DNA from: Roseburia sp. 1XD42-69
GTDB lineage: Bacteria; Bacillota; Clostridia; Lachnospirales; Lachnospiraceae
Assembly: GCF_003612565.1 (NCBI RefSeq)
Contig: NZ_RAZG01000007.1
Span: forward strand, 1-64,000
Reading direction: 5' to 3'
Length of the DNA: 64,000 bases
This document shows, in pieces, positions 26,986 to 34,910 of this stretch (positions are counted from its first letter, which is position 1; the number at the start of each line of letters is the position of its first letter). The position numbers were made by a program, and so were the translations under genes. The notes beneath the pieces were generated by a model. It searched no databases. It was not told the origin of the DNA and worked only from the letters and a program-made list of their open reading frames with translations.

Positions 26986-28164
26986 ATGAGAGAATTAGAG
27001 TTAAAATACGGGTGCAATCCAAACCAGAAACCTTCCCGGATTTATATGGAAGAGGGGGAACTGCCCATTGAAGTGTTAAGCGGAAAACCGGGATATATTA
27101 ATTTTTTGGATGCTTTTAACGGCTGGCAGTTAGTGCGGGAGCTGAAAAATGCCACAGGACTTCCGGCGGCCACATCCTTTAAACATGTTTCACCAGCAGG
27201 GGCGGCAGTGGGACTTCCCTTATCGGATATTGAAAAAAAGATTTACTGGGTGGATGATATGGATATGGAATTTACCCCCCTTGCCAATGCATATGCCAGG
27301 GCCAGAGGTGCAGACCGCATGTCCTCTTTCGGGGATTTTATCGCCCTCTCCGATGTGTGCGATGAGGCCACGGCAATGATTATCAAACGTGAGGTATCCG
27401 ATGGAGTGATTGCCCCGGGATATGAACCGAAAGCACTTGAAATCTTAAAATCCAAGAAAAAAGGCAATTATAATATTATTCAGATTGACGAGAATTATGT
27501 GCCGGAAAATATTGAGAAGAAACAGGTTTTCGGCATCACCTTTGAGCAGGGTAGAAATGAGCTGAAAATTGACGATGAATTTTTTGGAAATATTGTGACA
27601 GAAAACAAGGAGATTACAGACCAGGCGAAAATTGATTTGGCCATTTCTATGATTACTTTAAAATATACCCAGTCCAATTCCGTGTGTTATGTAAAGGACG
27701 GCCAGGCAATCGGCATCGGTGCAGGGCAGCAGAGCCGCATCCACTGTACCAGGCTGGCAGGGCAGAAAGCGGACAACTGGTTTTTGCGCCAGTCCCCAAA
27801 AGTTCTGGGACTCCAGTTTGTGGACAGTATCCGCCGCCCAGACAGGGACAATGCCATCGACCTCTATATCGGGGAGGATTATATGGATGTTTTGGCGGAA
27901 GGGGCATGGCAGAACATTTTTAAAGTAAAGCCGGAGGTTTTTACCAGGGAGGAAAAGCGGCAGTGGCTTGACCAGATGGAAAATGTCACCCTTGGCTCCG
28001 ATGCGTTCTTCCCCTTTGGGGATAATATTGAGCGGGCGCATAAGAGCGGGGTGAAATATGTGGCTCAGCCGGGAGGATCTATCCGGGATGATAATGTGAT
28101 TGAGACATGTAATAAGTATGGGATGGTGATGAGTTTTACGGGGATTCGGCTGTTTCATCATTAA
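26986..28164 (+). CDS. purH: AICAR formyltransferase, stand-alone
   Basis: A 392-aa enzyme transferring a formyl group from 10-formyl-THF to AICAR. It corresponds to the transformylase half of PurH (ATSFKHVSPAGAAVG with the catalytic Lys-His, SNSVCYVKDGQAIGIGAGQQ) and lacks the MGS-like cyclohydrolase domain. The missing activity comes from purO immediately upstream. The last residues TGIRLFHH are the conserved end of the family. It ends at a strong terminator. Confidence 0.88.
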   Translation: MRELELKYGCNPNQKPSRIYMEEGELPIEVLSGKPGYINFLDAFNGWQLVRELKNATGLPAATSFKHVSPAGAAVGLPLSDIEKKIYWVDDMDMEFTPLANAYARARGADRMSSFGDFIALSDVCDEATAMIIKREVSDGVIAPGYEPKALEILKSKKKGNYNIIQIDENYVPENIEKKQVFGITFEQGRNELKIDDEFFGNIVTENKEITDQAKIDLAISMITLKYTQSNSVCYVKDGQAIGIGAGQQSRIHCTRLAGQKADNWFLRQSPKVLGLQFVDSIRRPDRDNAIDLYIGEDYMDVLAEGAWQNIFKVKPEVFTREEKRQWLDQMENVTLGSDAFFPFGDNIERAHKSGVKYVAQPGGSIRDDNVIETCNKYGMVMSFTGIRLFHH

Positions 28165-28195
28165 AAGGGAGATAAAACCATAAATAAATTCCTTA

Positions 28196-28237
28196 AGCAG
28201 AAAAGGTTTGAAGGGAAACAAGCCTTTTCTGCTTTTT
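28196..28237 (+). terminator. intrinsic terminator of the purine operon
   Basis: A 15-bp stem (28196-28210 with 28219-28233, one G:U) with an 8-nt loop and TTTTT. Confidence 0.85.
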
Positions 28238-28261
28238 ATGTACAGGCCCTCATAAGGAAAT

Positions 28262-28290
28262 TTGACCACTTTTGACACATGTGCTATGCT
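28262..28290 (+). promoter_or_regulatory. promoter of the sigma-factor gene
   Basis: TTGACC, 17 nt, TATGCT, about 57 nt before the ORF. The gap between purH and this gene holds the terminator, this promoter and nothing else I can see. Confidence 0.55.
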
Positions 28291-28346
28291 TTAGCAGGAA
28301 AATTATAACATTAAAATAAGACGGAAGCATTTGGGAGAATAACAGT

Positions 28347-28799
28347 ATGATAGCTTTAAGCGCCATCCCCACGGAGGAAGACAGGAATAAGTTTCGGGAA
28401 ATTTATGAAGAAAATTATCTGAAAATGTACCATGTGGCTCTTGGAATGATAAAAAACCAGGCGGACGCGGAAAACGCCGTCCAGGAGGCTTTTTTGTCCC
28501 TGGCGGAAAAATTTGAAAAATATTTGCACTTATCTGGTAGTGAAATGACAGGTTTGTGCGTTTCTATAGTGAAGAACAAAATAATAGACATAATCCGGAG
28601 GGCGAATCACTACAGTGAGGAGGAATTGGAAAATCTAATACTTTATGATGAGTGCCAGGAGCACAATGCCTCTTTTATGGCGGAAAAGAAGGAGGAGGGA
28701 GCCTTTGTGCATCGGGCTTTAAGTCAGATACCGGAGGTTTTTCGGGAGGCATTGATTTTAAAATACTGCTATTGCCTGAGCAATCTGAAAATTTTTTGA
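28347..28799 (+). pseudogene. ECF-type sigma factor lacking region 4
   Basis: A 150-aa frame whose first ~90 residues are sigma region 2 (FREIYEENYLKMYHVALGMI, then NAVQEAFLSLAEKF and IVKNKIIDIIRR). The linker and the first part of region 4 follow (RALSQIPEVFREALILKYCY), but the frame ends at LSNLKIF where the -35-binding helix-turn-helix should start. No other frame restores it. Without region 4 it should not work as a normal sigma factor; it may be decayed or act through region 2 only. Confidence 0.7.
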
Positions 28800-28825
28800 A
28801 AAATTTGGTAGTGATTTAGCATCTT

Positions 28826-28852
28826 TCTGCGTTTACTATATAGGAACGCAGA
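28826..28852. repeat. inverted repeat before secreted-protein gene
   Basis: TCTGCGTT and AACGCAGA are separated by 11 nt containing TACTATATA. It sits between the truncated sigma gene and the secreted protein, so it could be an operator or unusual promoter. Type unknown. Confidence 0.4.
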
Positions 28853-28888
28853 TAAGTTCCAAATATTGAGCGGAAGGAGGAAAAAGTT

Positions 28889-29302
28889 ATGAAGAATTTT
28901 TGGAAGAGATTTTTGTGTTTGATGATGCTTGGGGCAGTGCTTTGCTTTTCACAGCCGAATCTGGTACAGGCACAGGAAAATATGGTTTCGATTATGTCTG
29001 TCCAGAATAACAGATGTATGCTTAATTTGTCATTTAATAGTAAGACTGCAAGTTGTCAGTTAGTTGTGAAAGGCAGAAACGGTACGTCCAGCATTTCCGG
29101 TACATTGAAACTGTATGATTCTACAGAGGGAAAAACCGTGAAGACCTGGAGCATTTCCAAATCGGGCAGTGTTTACAGCGGAACAAAAACCGCAGCGGTG
29201 AAAAAGGGACATAGTTATAAGCTGTCATTTTCCGGAAAAGTGTATGGGAAAAATGCTAAGTACGGCGAATCGGTATCGGCATCTGCCAGCAGGAAAAACT
29301 AA
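28889..29302 (+). CDS. secreted small protein, unknown
   Basis: A 137-aa protein with a clear signal peptide: basic MKNFWKR, hydrophobic core to about residue 22, and a likely cleavage after VQA-Q. The mature part is rich in Ser, Lys, Gly and Tyr in an alternating pattern (KAAVKKGHSYKLSFSG-like strands) that suggests a small beta-sandwich domain. No catalytic motif is visible. GGAAGGAGG precedes the ATG. It lies directly behind the truncated sigma gene and is followed by another secreted protein. Confidence 0.65.
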   Translation: MKNFWKRFLCLMMLGAVLCFSQPNLVQAQENMVSIMSVQNNRCMLNLSFNSKTASCQLVVKGRNGTSSISGTLKLYDSTEGKTVKTWSISKSGSVYSGTKTAAVKKGHSYKLSFSGKVYGKNAKYGESVSASASRKN

Positions 29303-29338
29303 AACAAAGAACAGGGAAAAGATAGGAGGATTATAGCT

Positions 29339-29917
29339 ATGAATATCAAAAAATCATTGGCATCTTTATTAGTGGCAGCAACTTTGGCAGGAACATTTTC
29401 AGCGCCGGTAAATGCAGCGTCTATAAGTGCCGTGGAAACAGGGGCAGGGATTACTGCTGTTCAGGCGAATTTGAACGGCGAACCTATTTCCTATGGGAAA
29501 CCAATTTTGGAATCTACATATACGGATAAAGAGGGTACAGAAGTTACAGAAAAAATCTATTTTGTTCCAGCGAAGCCATCGAATAACATACAGAATTATA
29601 CTACAAGATTTAATGACATGCCAGTGATGAGTGGGGAGGGCTGGTATAAAAAGGAAAAAGTGCATAAATGGAAGGGCGGTGCAGGCGAGACAAAATATTG
29701 GGTAAGAGGATATTTTGTATGGGGTAATGGCGAATCGAAATTAAAAACACCGCAATACGGTTATAAGAATACAGGCAAGTATATAAAGATTACAAATGAA
29801 AGTAAAACCAAAACAGGTAATAGCCTTAAATATAGTTTTACAGCTTCAAATGTAGTGTCACGAAAGCAGAAACTTTCTGTAAGTCTTAAAGTAAATAGCA
29901 GAGGAAGAGCAAGTTAA
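29339..29917 (+). CDS. secreted protein, unknown
   Basis: A 192-aa protein with signal peptide MNIKKSLASLLVAATLAGTF ending near VNAAS. The mature region opens with short hydrophobic segments, then a Lys/Tyr/Trp-rich domain (GGAGETKYWVRGYFVWGNGE) and a basic end (KLSVSLKVNSRGRAS). No cysteines or enzyme motif. AGGAGG precedes the ATG. It may work with the preceding secreted protein; no family recognised. Confidence 0.65.
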   Translation: MNIKKSLASLLVAATLAGTFSAPVNAASISAVETGAGITAVQANLNGEPISYGKPILESTYTDKEGTEVTEKIYFVPAKPSNNIQNYTTRFNDMPVMSGEGWYKKEKVHKWKGGAGETKYWVRGYFVWGNGESKLKTPQYGYKNTGKYIKITNESKTKTGNSLKYSFTASNVVSRKQKLSVSLKVNSRGRAS

Positions 29918-29962
29918 TTTCGTATAGCCTGTTAATTGAAGATATTTAGCAAGGAGGATAAT

Positions 29963-30589
29963 ATGGAAAAAGAATCAATCGTTATAAGGATAAGCAAACA
30001 TAACCTTTACAGGGGAATAGAAATTGCCCTTTCCCTGGCGGTTTTTATTTACTTTAGTTATTCATTATGGAACAAATATGAATATGGATTTTCCGATGAT
30101 ACGGTATATTTGTTATATATTGCAGGAAGCGGGGCCGCTTTAGCCCTTGCCGTCCTTTTGGGATTCTGCTTTGGCTGTTTTGATACTAAGGATGACTGGG
30201 ACAGAAAAAAGCTTATGCTGGGGCAGGGATATATGTTTGCCGGGGCGGTTATCGTTCAGATTATGATGTATCTTATTTTATATTCTATGGGAAATTCCCT
30301 TTGGGTCTGGGAGAAATATGGGGCGTTTTTTTTCAAGGTTTATTGGGCAGTGATGCTGGCTGCCTTGCTGGGATTGGCTTTCCTTGTATTTAAGATGCGG
30401 AATAAGAAAGAATGGTTTTATATTTATCTTATACAGGGAATCGGCATTCTTTACAGCATGGTGATTTTTGATATGTTTATAGGAAATATGGATGTATATG
30501 AGCCATTTCATTTTATTGTCATACCTTATATTTGCTGTTTCCTTTTCAGCAACATGATTTACAGCTTAGTAAGAAGAAAAAAGAACTAA
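29963..30589 (+). CDS. membrane protein, six-helix, unknown (intact copy)
   Basis: A 208-aa integral membrane protein with a short basic N-terminus (MEKESIVIRISKHNLYRG) and about six hydrophobic segments. AAGGAGG 5-6 nt before this ATG selects it over an upstream codon. The first ~120 residues are nearly identical to a second copy about 1.15 kb downstream that is frameshifted. No known transporter motif; FGCFDTKDDWDRKKLMLGQG is a conserved charged loop in both copies. Confidence 0.65.
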   Translation: MEKESIVIRISKHNLYRGIEIALSLAVFIYFSYSLWNKYEYGFSDDTVYLLYIAGSGAALALAVLLGFCFGCFDTKDDWDRKKLMLGQGYMFAGAVIVQIMMYLILYSMGNSLWVWEKYGAFFFKVYWAVMLAALLGLAFLVFKMRNKKEWFYIYLIQGIGILYSMVIFDMFIGNMDVYEPFHFIVIPYICCFLFSNMIYSLVRRKKN

Positions 30590-30658
30590 TATCTTTATGT
30601 GCAGGTTTGCAACCGCATAGATTTTAAAGCACCTTATTCATATTTGGAGGACAGCGGT

Positions 30659-31042
30659 ATGAAAGTATTAAATTGGAATGTGAAAAGGATTGACAGGCTG
30701 TATTTTTGGATAGCATGGATTACCCTGATGATTCTGGAGCATATGTTTCTGGCATTTTGGTTTGCTGTATGGCAGTCATATGGGTTTGGCGTATTCTTTT
30801 TTGCGCTGGCAGGTTTAAATGTATTTTTAGCCGTATACCGTTTTTTGTTGAGTGCGAAACGTTTCCATGATGCGGGATATAGTACCTGGTATCTTATTTT
30901 GTGCATATTGCTGTCCTTTGTTGTAGCGGGGATTGGAATGTGGTTTATGGTGGCAATAAAAGACAGTGCTCCAGATAATGAATGGGGCGTCAATGCTGAA
31001 CGGGAGAAGTTTGAAAAAAACAGAGGACATTATGCAGATTGA
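30659..31042 (+). CDS. DUF805 family membrane protein
   Basis: A 127-aa protein with about four membrane segments. The pattern RFLLSAKRFHDAGYSTWYL followed by DSAPDNEWG fits the DUF805 family (conserved RLHD-like and DNxYG-like motifs). GGAGG 8 nt before this ATG; earlier in-frame codons lack an RBS. Function unknown. It separates the two copies of the six-helix membrane protein. Confidence 0.7.
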   Translation: MKVLNWNVKRIDRLYFWIAWITLMILEHMFLAFWFAVWQSYGFGVFFFALAGLNVFLAVYRFLLSAKRFHDAGYSTWYLILCILLSFVVAGIGMWFMVAIKDSAPDNEWGVNAEREKFEKNRGHYAD

Positions 31043-31111
31043 TAGGAAAAAGGAAGTTATTATTTCAACTCAGGAGGTACAGATAGATTATTTAGACAAT
31101 GGAGGATAATT

Positions 31112-31563
31112 ATGGAAAAAGAATCAATCGTTTTAAGGATAAGCAAACATAACCTTTACAGAGGAATAAAAATCGCCCTTTCCCTGGCGGTTTTCATTTT
31201 TTTTAGTTATGTATTGTGGAACAAATATGAATATGGATCTTCTGATGATACGGTATATCTGTTATTTATTGCAGGAAGCGGGGCTGCTTTAGCCCTTGCC
31301 GTCCTTTTGGGATTCTGCTTTGGCTGTTTTGATACTAAGGATGACTGGGACAGAAAAAAGCTTATGCTGGGGCAGGGATATATGTTTGCCGGGGCGGTTA
31401 TCGTTCAGATTATGATGTATCTTATTTTATATTCTATGGGAAATTCCCTTTGGGCCTGGGAGAAATATGGGGTGTTTTTTTCAAGGTTTATTGGGCAATG
31501 ATGCTGGTTGCTGCTGGTTTGGTTTTGGGAATTCGCTCCCTGAAAGCTGTTGAAAATGCATGA
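31112..31563 (+). pseudogene. frameshifted paralogue of the six-helix membrane protein
   Basis: The first 129 codons copy the intact gene at 29963 almost residue for residue. The frame then breaks at a T tract: the intact copy has eight T (GCG-T8-CAAGG), this one seven (GTG-T7-CAAGG, about 31474-31481), giving a premature stop at 31501. Reading on in the restored frame gives a further ~27 codons ending at TGA 31563 that diverge from the intact copy and are much shorter. Decayed duplicate or phase-variable gene. Confidence 0.75.
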
Positions 31564-31591
31564 ATAGGTGAAAGAATTTTATAAATTACCC

Positions 31592-31648
31592 TTGACATTC
31601 CCGTACATATACTGTATATATAATTATATACAGTATATGTACGGGAAT
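31592..31648 (+). promoter_or_regulatory. promoter within a 52-bp perfect palindrome (GntR operator)
   Basis: TTGACA and TATATA are 17 nt apart. From 31597 to 31648 the DNA is a perfect palindrome with 24-bp arms and a 4-nt centre, covering the spacer, -10 and start site. The YtrA-type GntR repressor encoded at 33243 is the obvious candidate to bind it. As RNA it would form a very long hairpin. Confidence 0.8.
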
Positions 31649-31680
31649 TGTTTTATCTGAAATTTACATAAGGGGGATCC

Positions 31681-32526
31681 ATGGTACAGCTGACAAATGT
31701 AAAGAAAAAAATAGGCCAATTCTTTTTGGAGGACATTACCTTTTCTCTGCGGGAAGGTTATATTATGGGCCTGATAGGGGAAAACGGCGCAGGGAAATCC
31801 AGCATTTTAAAACTTCTTTTGGGAATACTTACGCCGGAAGAAGGCCAAATCTCTATCTTTGGCACAACTTATGAGGAAAATGAAAAGGGAATAAAGAACA
31901 ATGTGGGATATGTTCTTGCCGAGGACGGATTGTTTTTAGGGGAAATGAATCTTTTGGAAAATGCCAGGCTGTTTGGCAAATATTATGAAAATTTCAGTGA
32001 GTCTCTCTTTTGTAATTATGCCAGTGAGTTCGGGTTAAAGAATATAAAAGTAAAAAAACTTTCCAGAGGAGAATATCTGAAATTTCAGTTTGCTTTTGCT
32101 CTTTCCCATAAACCTAAGCTTTTGCTTTTAGATGAGCCTACGGCCAATTTTGACCCGGAGTTTCGCAGAAAATTTCTATGTATTATAACGGATTTTATCA
32201 AAGACGGCAGAAAAAGCGTAATTCTTGCCACGCATCTCACAGAGGATTTGGAGCAGATTGCAGATTATGTTACTTTTATAGATCATGGAAGGCTTTTATT
32301 TTCTATGGACAGGGAAAGTATCAATAAGTATTTTCGTATGGCCGCAGGAGAGGAGTATAAGATTAACCTCCTGCCAAAGGAAAATATAATCTATAAAGAG
32401 GCCGGGAAGTATGGAACCAGGGCTTTGGTAAAGCATGGCAGGTGGAGCCAATATGACGATGCATTAAATATTACCTATCCATTGTTGGAGGAACTGATGT
32501 ACTTTATTCTGAAAGGAAAACACTAA
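31681..32526 (+). CDS. ABC transporter ATPase (bacitracin/YtrB type)
   Basis: A 281-aa ATPase with Walker A GENGAGKS, signature KLSRGEYLKFQ and Walker B LLLLDEPTANFDPE. The variant signature (LSRGEYLKF) recurs in the second ATPase of this locus. About 60 C-terminal residues extend beyond the core, as in BcrA-like exporters. GGGGG precedes the ATG. First gene behind the palindromic promoter; its membrane partner follows at 1 nt. Confidence 0.82.
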   Translation: MVQLTNVKKKIGQFFLEDITFSLREGYIMGLIGENGAGKSSILKLLLGILTPEEGQISIFGTTYEENEKGIKNNVGYVLAEDGLFLGEMNLLENARLFGKYYENFSESLFCNYASEFGLKNIKVKKLSRGEYLKFQFAFALSHKPKLLLLDEPTANFDPEFRRKFLCIITDFIKDGRKSVILATHLTEDLEQIADYVTFIDHGRLLFSMDRESINKYFRMAAGEEYKINLLPKENIIYKEAGKYGTRALVKHGRWSQYDDALNITYPLLEELMYFILKGKH

Positions 32527-32527
32527 A

Positions 32528-33259
32528 ATGAGAAATAACAATAAAAATTTAACTATTTTGCATCTCGTGATTTTAGACTATGCAGGGGAAATCAAAGAGG
32601 GATGGAAAAGGGTGAAAGGTGCGGATATAGTACTGTGGTTTTGGGACTTTTTATTTATTGGTATTATGTGGGCGCCTTGGTTTATGGACTTTGCATGGGA
32701 ATATTTTCTCCAGGCAGAATTGTTTGTGTACGGGTATACCATTGGCGTTCTGTCTCTGGGTTTTTTCATCTCGCGGATGTATCCGGAAAAATTGGAAAAG
32801 ACGCTTCTTTTATGCCCTCTTACCCAGGCAGAAAAAATTCAGTATGTCAAAACAGGGTATCGGTTAAAGGTTGGGGTGCCTATGCTTTTTTATGTCCTGG
32901 CAGGGACTGTCTGGCTGTTTTTGCAGGTGATATCTCCGTTTTTTATAATAGAAATTGGCTTGTGGATGTTTTTTTATTTTAGGTGTATCAATATTTATTG
33001 TATGCCGGAAACAGGAAGGGATGATTCTATTCGCCGGTATCCGGTAAAAGGAATGGAAATTTTCCAGATTGCAGTCCAGCTTTTGGAAGTTGGTCAAATT
33101 ATGGGTATGGCTCTCTATTTTGAGGGAAGCCGATGGGTACCGATTTACATATATGAGGGGACAATTACTCTGTTACAAGTTCTGTTGTATATAATTATGA
33201 AAAAGAACTTATATCCAATAATTATGGAGCGTGCACTATGTTATGAAGATAATTATTAA
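32528..33259 (+). CDS. ABC transporter membrane subunit
   Basis: A 243-aa protein with about six hydrophobic segments, no enzyme motif and a basic loop. Its position one base after the ATPase stop and before the GntR gene, which it overlaps, marks it as the permease of the module. It is not similar by eye to a named permease family; the substrate is unknown. Confidence 0.65.
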   Translation: MRNNNKNLTILHLVILDYAGEIKEGWKRVKGADIVLWFWDFLFIGIMWAPWFMDFAWEYFLQAELFVYGYTIGVLSLGFFISRMYPEKLEKTLLLCPLTQAEKIQYVKTGYRLKVGVPMLFYVLAGTVWLFLQVISPFFIIEIGLWMFFYFRCINIYCMPETGRDDSIRRYPVKGMEIFQIAVQLLEVGQIMGMALYFEGSRWVPIYIYEGTITLLQVLLYIIMKKNLYPIIMERALCYEDNY

Positions 33260-33611
33260 TCCCAAGGGGACTCTGGCTATTTATGAACAAATTGTAAACC
33301 ACATTAGAAATTCCATTCTGACAGGGGAACTTTCCCCCGGAGAGTGCCTCCCCTCCATCCGTTCTCTGGCCAGTGAATTGGAAATCAGCGTAATAACAAC
33401 AAAACGTGCCTATGAGGAGTTAGAAAAAGAAAACCTGATTCACTCTGTGGCAGGAAAAGGTTTTTATGTCTGCGAAAATAACAGGGAGTATTTGAAAGAG
33501 AAAAACTACCGACTTTTGGAAAAGCGGATGGAAGAACTTTTAAGGGACTGCACCAGTGCCGGTATGAGTAAAAAAGAGATACTTACCATGGTGGAAGAAC
33601 TTATTTTTTGA
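33243..33611 (+). CDS. GntR-family repressor, YtrA subfamily
   Basis: A 122-aa regulator: an N-terminal winged helix (YEQIVNHIRNSILTGELSPG, then LPSIRSLASELEISVITTKR) and a short ~45-residue C-terminal helix rather than a full ligand domain, which defines the YtrA subfamily. These control ABC exporters in response to cell-wall antibiotics or envelope stress. It overlaps the permease gene by about 17 nt and probably binds the palindrome at 31597-31648. GTG at 33231 is an alternative start. Confidence 0.85.
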   Translation: MKIIINPKGTLAIYEQIVNHIRNSILTGELSPGECLPSIRSLASELEISVITTKRAYEELEKENLIHSVAGKGFYVCENNREYLKEKNYRLLEKRMEELLRDCTSAGMSKKEILTMVEELIF

Positions 33612-33651
33612 AAATTAAATCATCATAAAATTTTGTGGAAGGAGAAAGTAA

Positions 33652-34302
33652 ATGTATATTGAATTTTCTCATGTGACTACGCATTGCAAGGGGTTTTCCC
33701 TGAAGGATATTTCTTTTCTTGTGCCTGAGGGGTTCATCACAGGGCTTGTAGGGGAAAACGGTGCGGGAAAAACCACATTATTTCATCAGATTATGGATGA
33801 AAATGCCAGATATTCCGGAGAAATATACATAAACGGAGTGCCGCTGCGGGAGCACAGACAGGAATTTATGCAGGAAATCGGGTTTATCTCCCAGGAACAG
33901 AAATTTTTTAAAAATTATACGCCAATGCAGAATGTTGATTTATTAAAGGGATTTTACGATAAGTTTAATTGCGATTTGTTTTGCTCAAAATTGGAGGAGT
34001 ACCACGTGCCTGGAAGAAATTTATCCGGCCTTTCCAGGGGGGAGTTTATAAAATTTCAGATGGCCTTTGCACTGGCCCATGAAAGTAAATTGTTTCTTAT
34101 GGATGAGGTTACGGCGGGGATGGACTCGGTTTTCAAAAAGGAATTTTTTAAAGAGCTTCACCGATTGATTGCCGGGGAAGACACGGCAGTTTTCATGAGT
34201 ACCCACATTGAGGAGGAAGTTATCCGTCATATGGATTATGTGGTGGGACTTAGCCGGGGAAAGGCGGAGTACAGAAAGGAGACGGAGAAATGGAAGCGGT
34301 AA
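33652..34302 (+). CDS. ABC transporter ATPase, second module
   Basis: A 216-aa ATPase: Walker A GENGAGKT, variant signature NLSGLSRGEFIKFQMAFALA, Walker B LFLMDEVTAGMD (Val in place of the usual Pro). Its closest look-alike in the window is the ATPase at 31681. GGAAGGAG precedes the ATG. It pairs with the small membrane protein that overlaps its 3' end. Confidence 0.8.
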   Translation: MYIEFSHVTTHCKGFSLKDISFLVPEGFITGLVGENGAGKTTLFHQIMDENARYSGEIYINGVPLREHRQEFMQEIGFISQEQKFFKNYTPMQNVDLLKGFYDKFNCDLFCSKLEEYHVPGRNLSGLSRGEFIKFQMAFALAHESKLFLMDEVTAGMDSVFKKEFFKELHRLIAGEDTAVFMSTHIEEEVIRHMDYVVGLSRGKAEYRKETEKWKR

Positions 34303-34754
34303 GAAAATTTGATGCGGAGTGGAAAAAGCAAAACGCCTGGGAGTTTTTGATGAGGCGTGTTTGCCTTGTGCTGTTTTATTCCATCGGTTCCTGCCTGATG
34401 CTTTTGCCTTTCGGTTCGTCTGCCTGGGCCCTGGTAAGTTCCGTGATGCTTTTTCTAGGGGCAATGCACTTTTACATCGCCCCTTATATGAGATGTGTGG
34501 AAAACGGAAAAAGCGTCAGCCTTTACGTGAAATTAAAGTGGATGCCGGTTTCCAAAAGGGAATTTTTGGCAGTGCGCAGGGGGTATCTGCGTAAGTTTTG
34601 TGTGGGGACAGGAGTATTCCTCTGGATTTTACAGCAGATTGGTGCATGCCTTGCCCGTACCTGGGGGGCGGAAAATGCATTGTTTCCACTGGCTTTTACC
34701 GCTGCTTTATATTTGGTAGGCATTTTTGATATTAATAGGAAATTGTTTCAGTAA
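34290..34754 (+). CDS. small membrane partner of the second ABC module
   Basis: A 154-aa protein with about four membrane segments and charged linkers (KLKWMPVSKREFLAVRRG). It overlaps the ATPase by 13 nt and is probably its truncated-type permease. Function otherwise unknown. Confidence 0.6.
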   Translation: MEAVRKFDAEWKKQNAWEFLMRRVCLVLFYSIGSCLMLLPFGSSAWALVSSVMLFLGAMHFYIAPYMRCVENGKSVSLYVKLKWMPVSKREFLAVRRGYLRKFCVGTGVFLWILQQIGACLARTWGAENALFPLAFTAALYLVGIFDINRKLFQ

Positions 34755-34782
34755 AATTTAGACAATATTAACAATTTAATCC

Positions 34783-34811
34783 TTGCAAAGAAGCTTGAAA
34801 TATGCTATTCT
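34783..34811 (+). promoter_or_regulatory. promoter of the butyryl-CoA operon
   Basis: TTGCAA, 17 nt, TATTCT, about 100 nt before thl. Confidence 0.55.
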
Positions 34812-34856
34812 TTTAAAGTACAAGCAGTTCATGAGGTTTTATTTTTTTTTAACACT

Positions 34857-34874
34857 TTGTTAAAAAATTAACAG
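34857..34874. promoter_or_regulatory. Rex operator
   Basis: TTGTTAAAAAATTAACAG matches the Rex consensus TTGTTAANNNNTTAACAA at every defined position but the last. Rex is the NADH/NAD+ sensor that represses fermentation genes in clostridia. The site lies about 45 nt downstream of the -10 box and would block elongation or initiation. Confidence 0.78.
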
Positions 34875-34910
34875 CTTTAGAACAATTAAGAATGATAAGG
34901 AGACGAGAAA

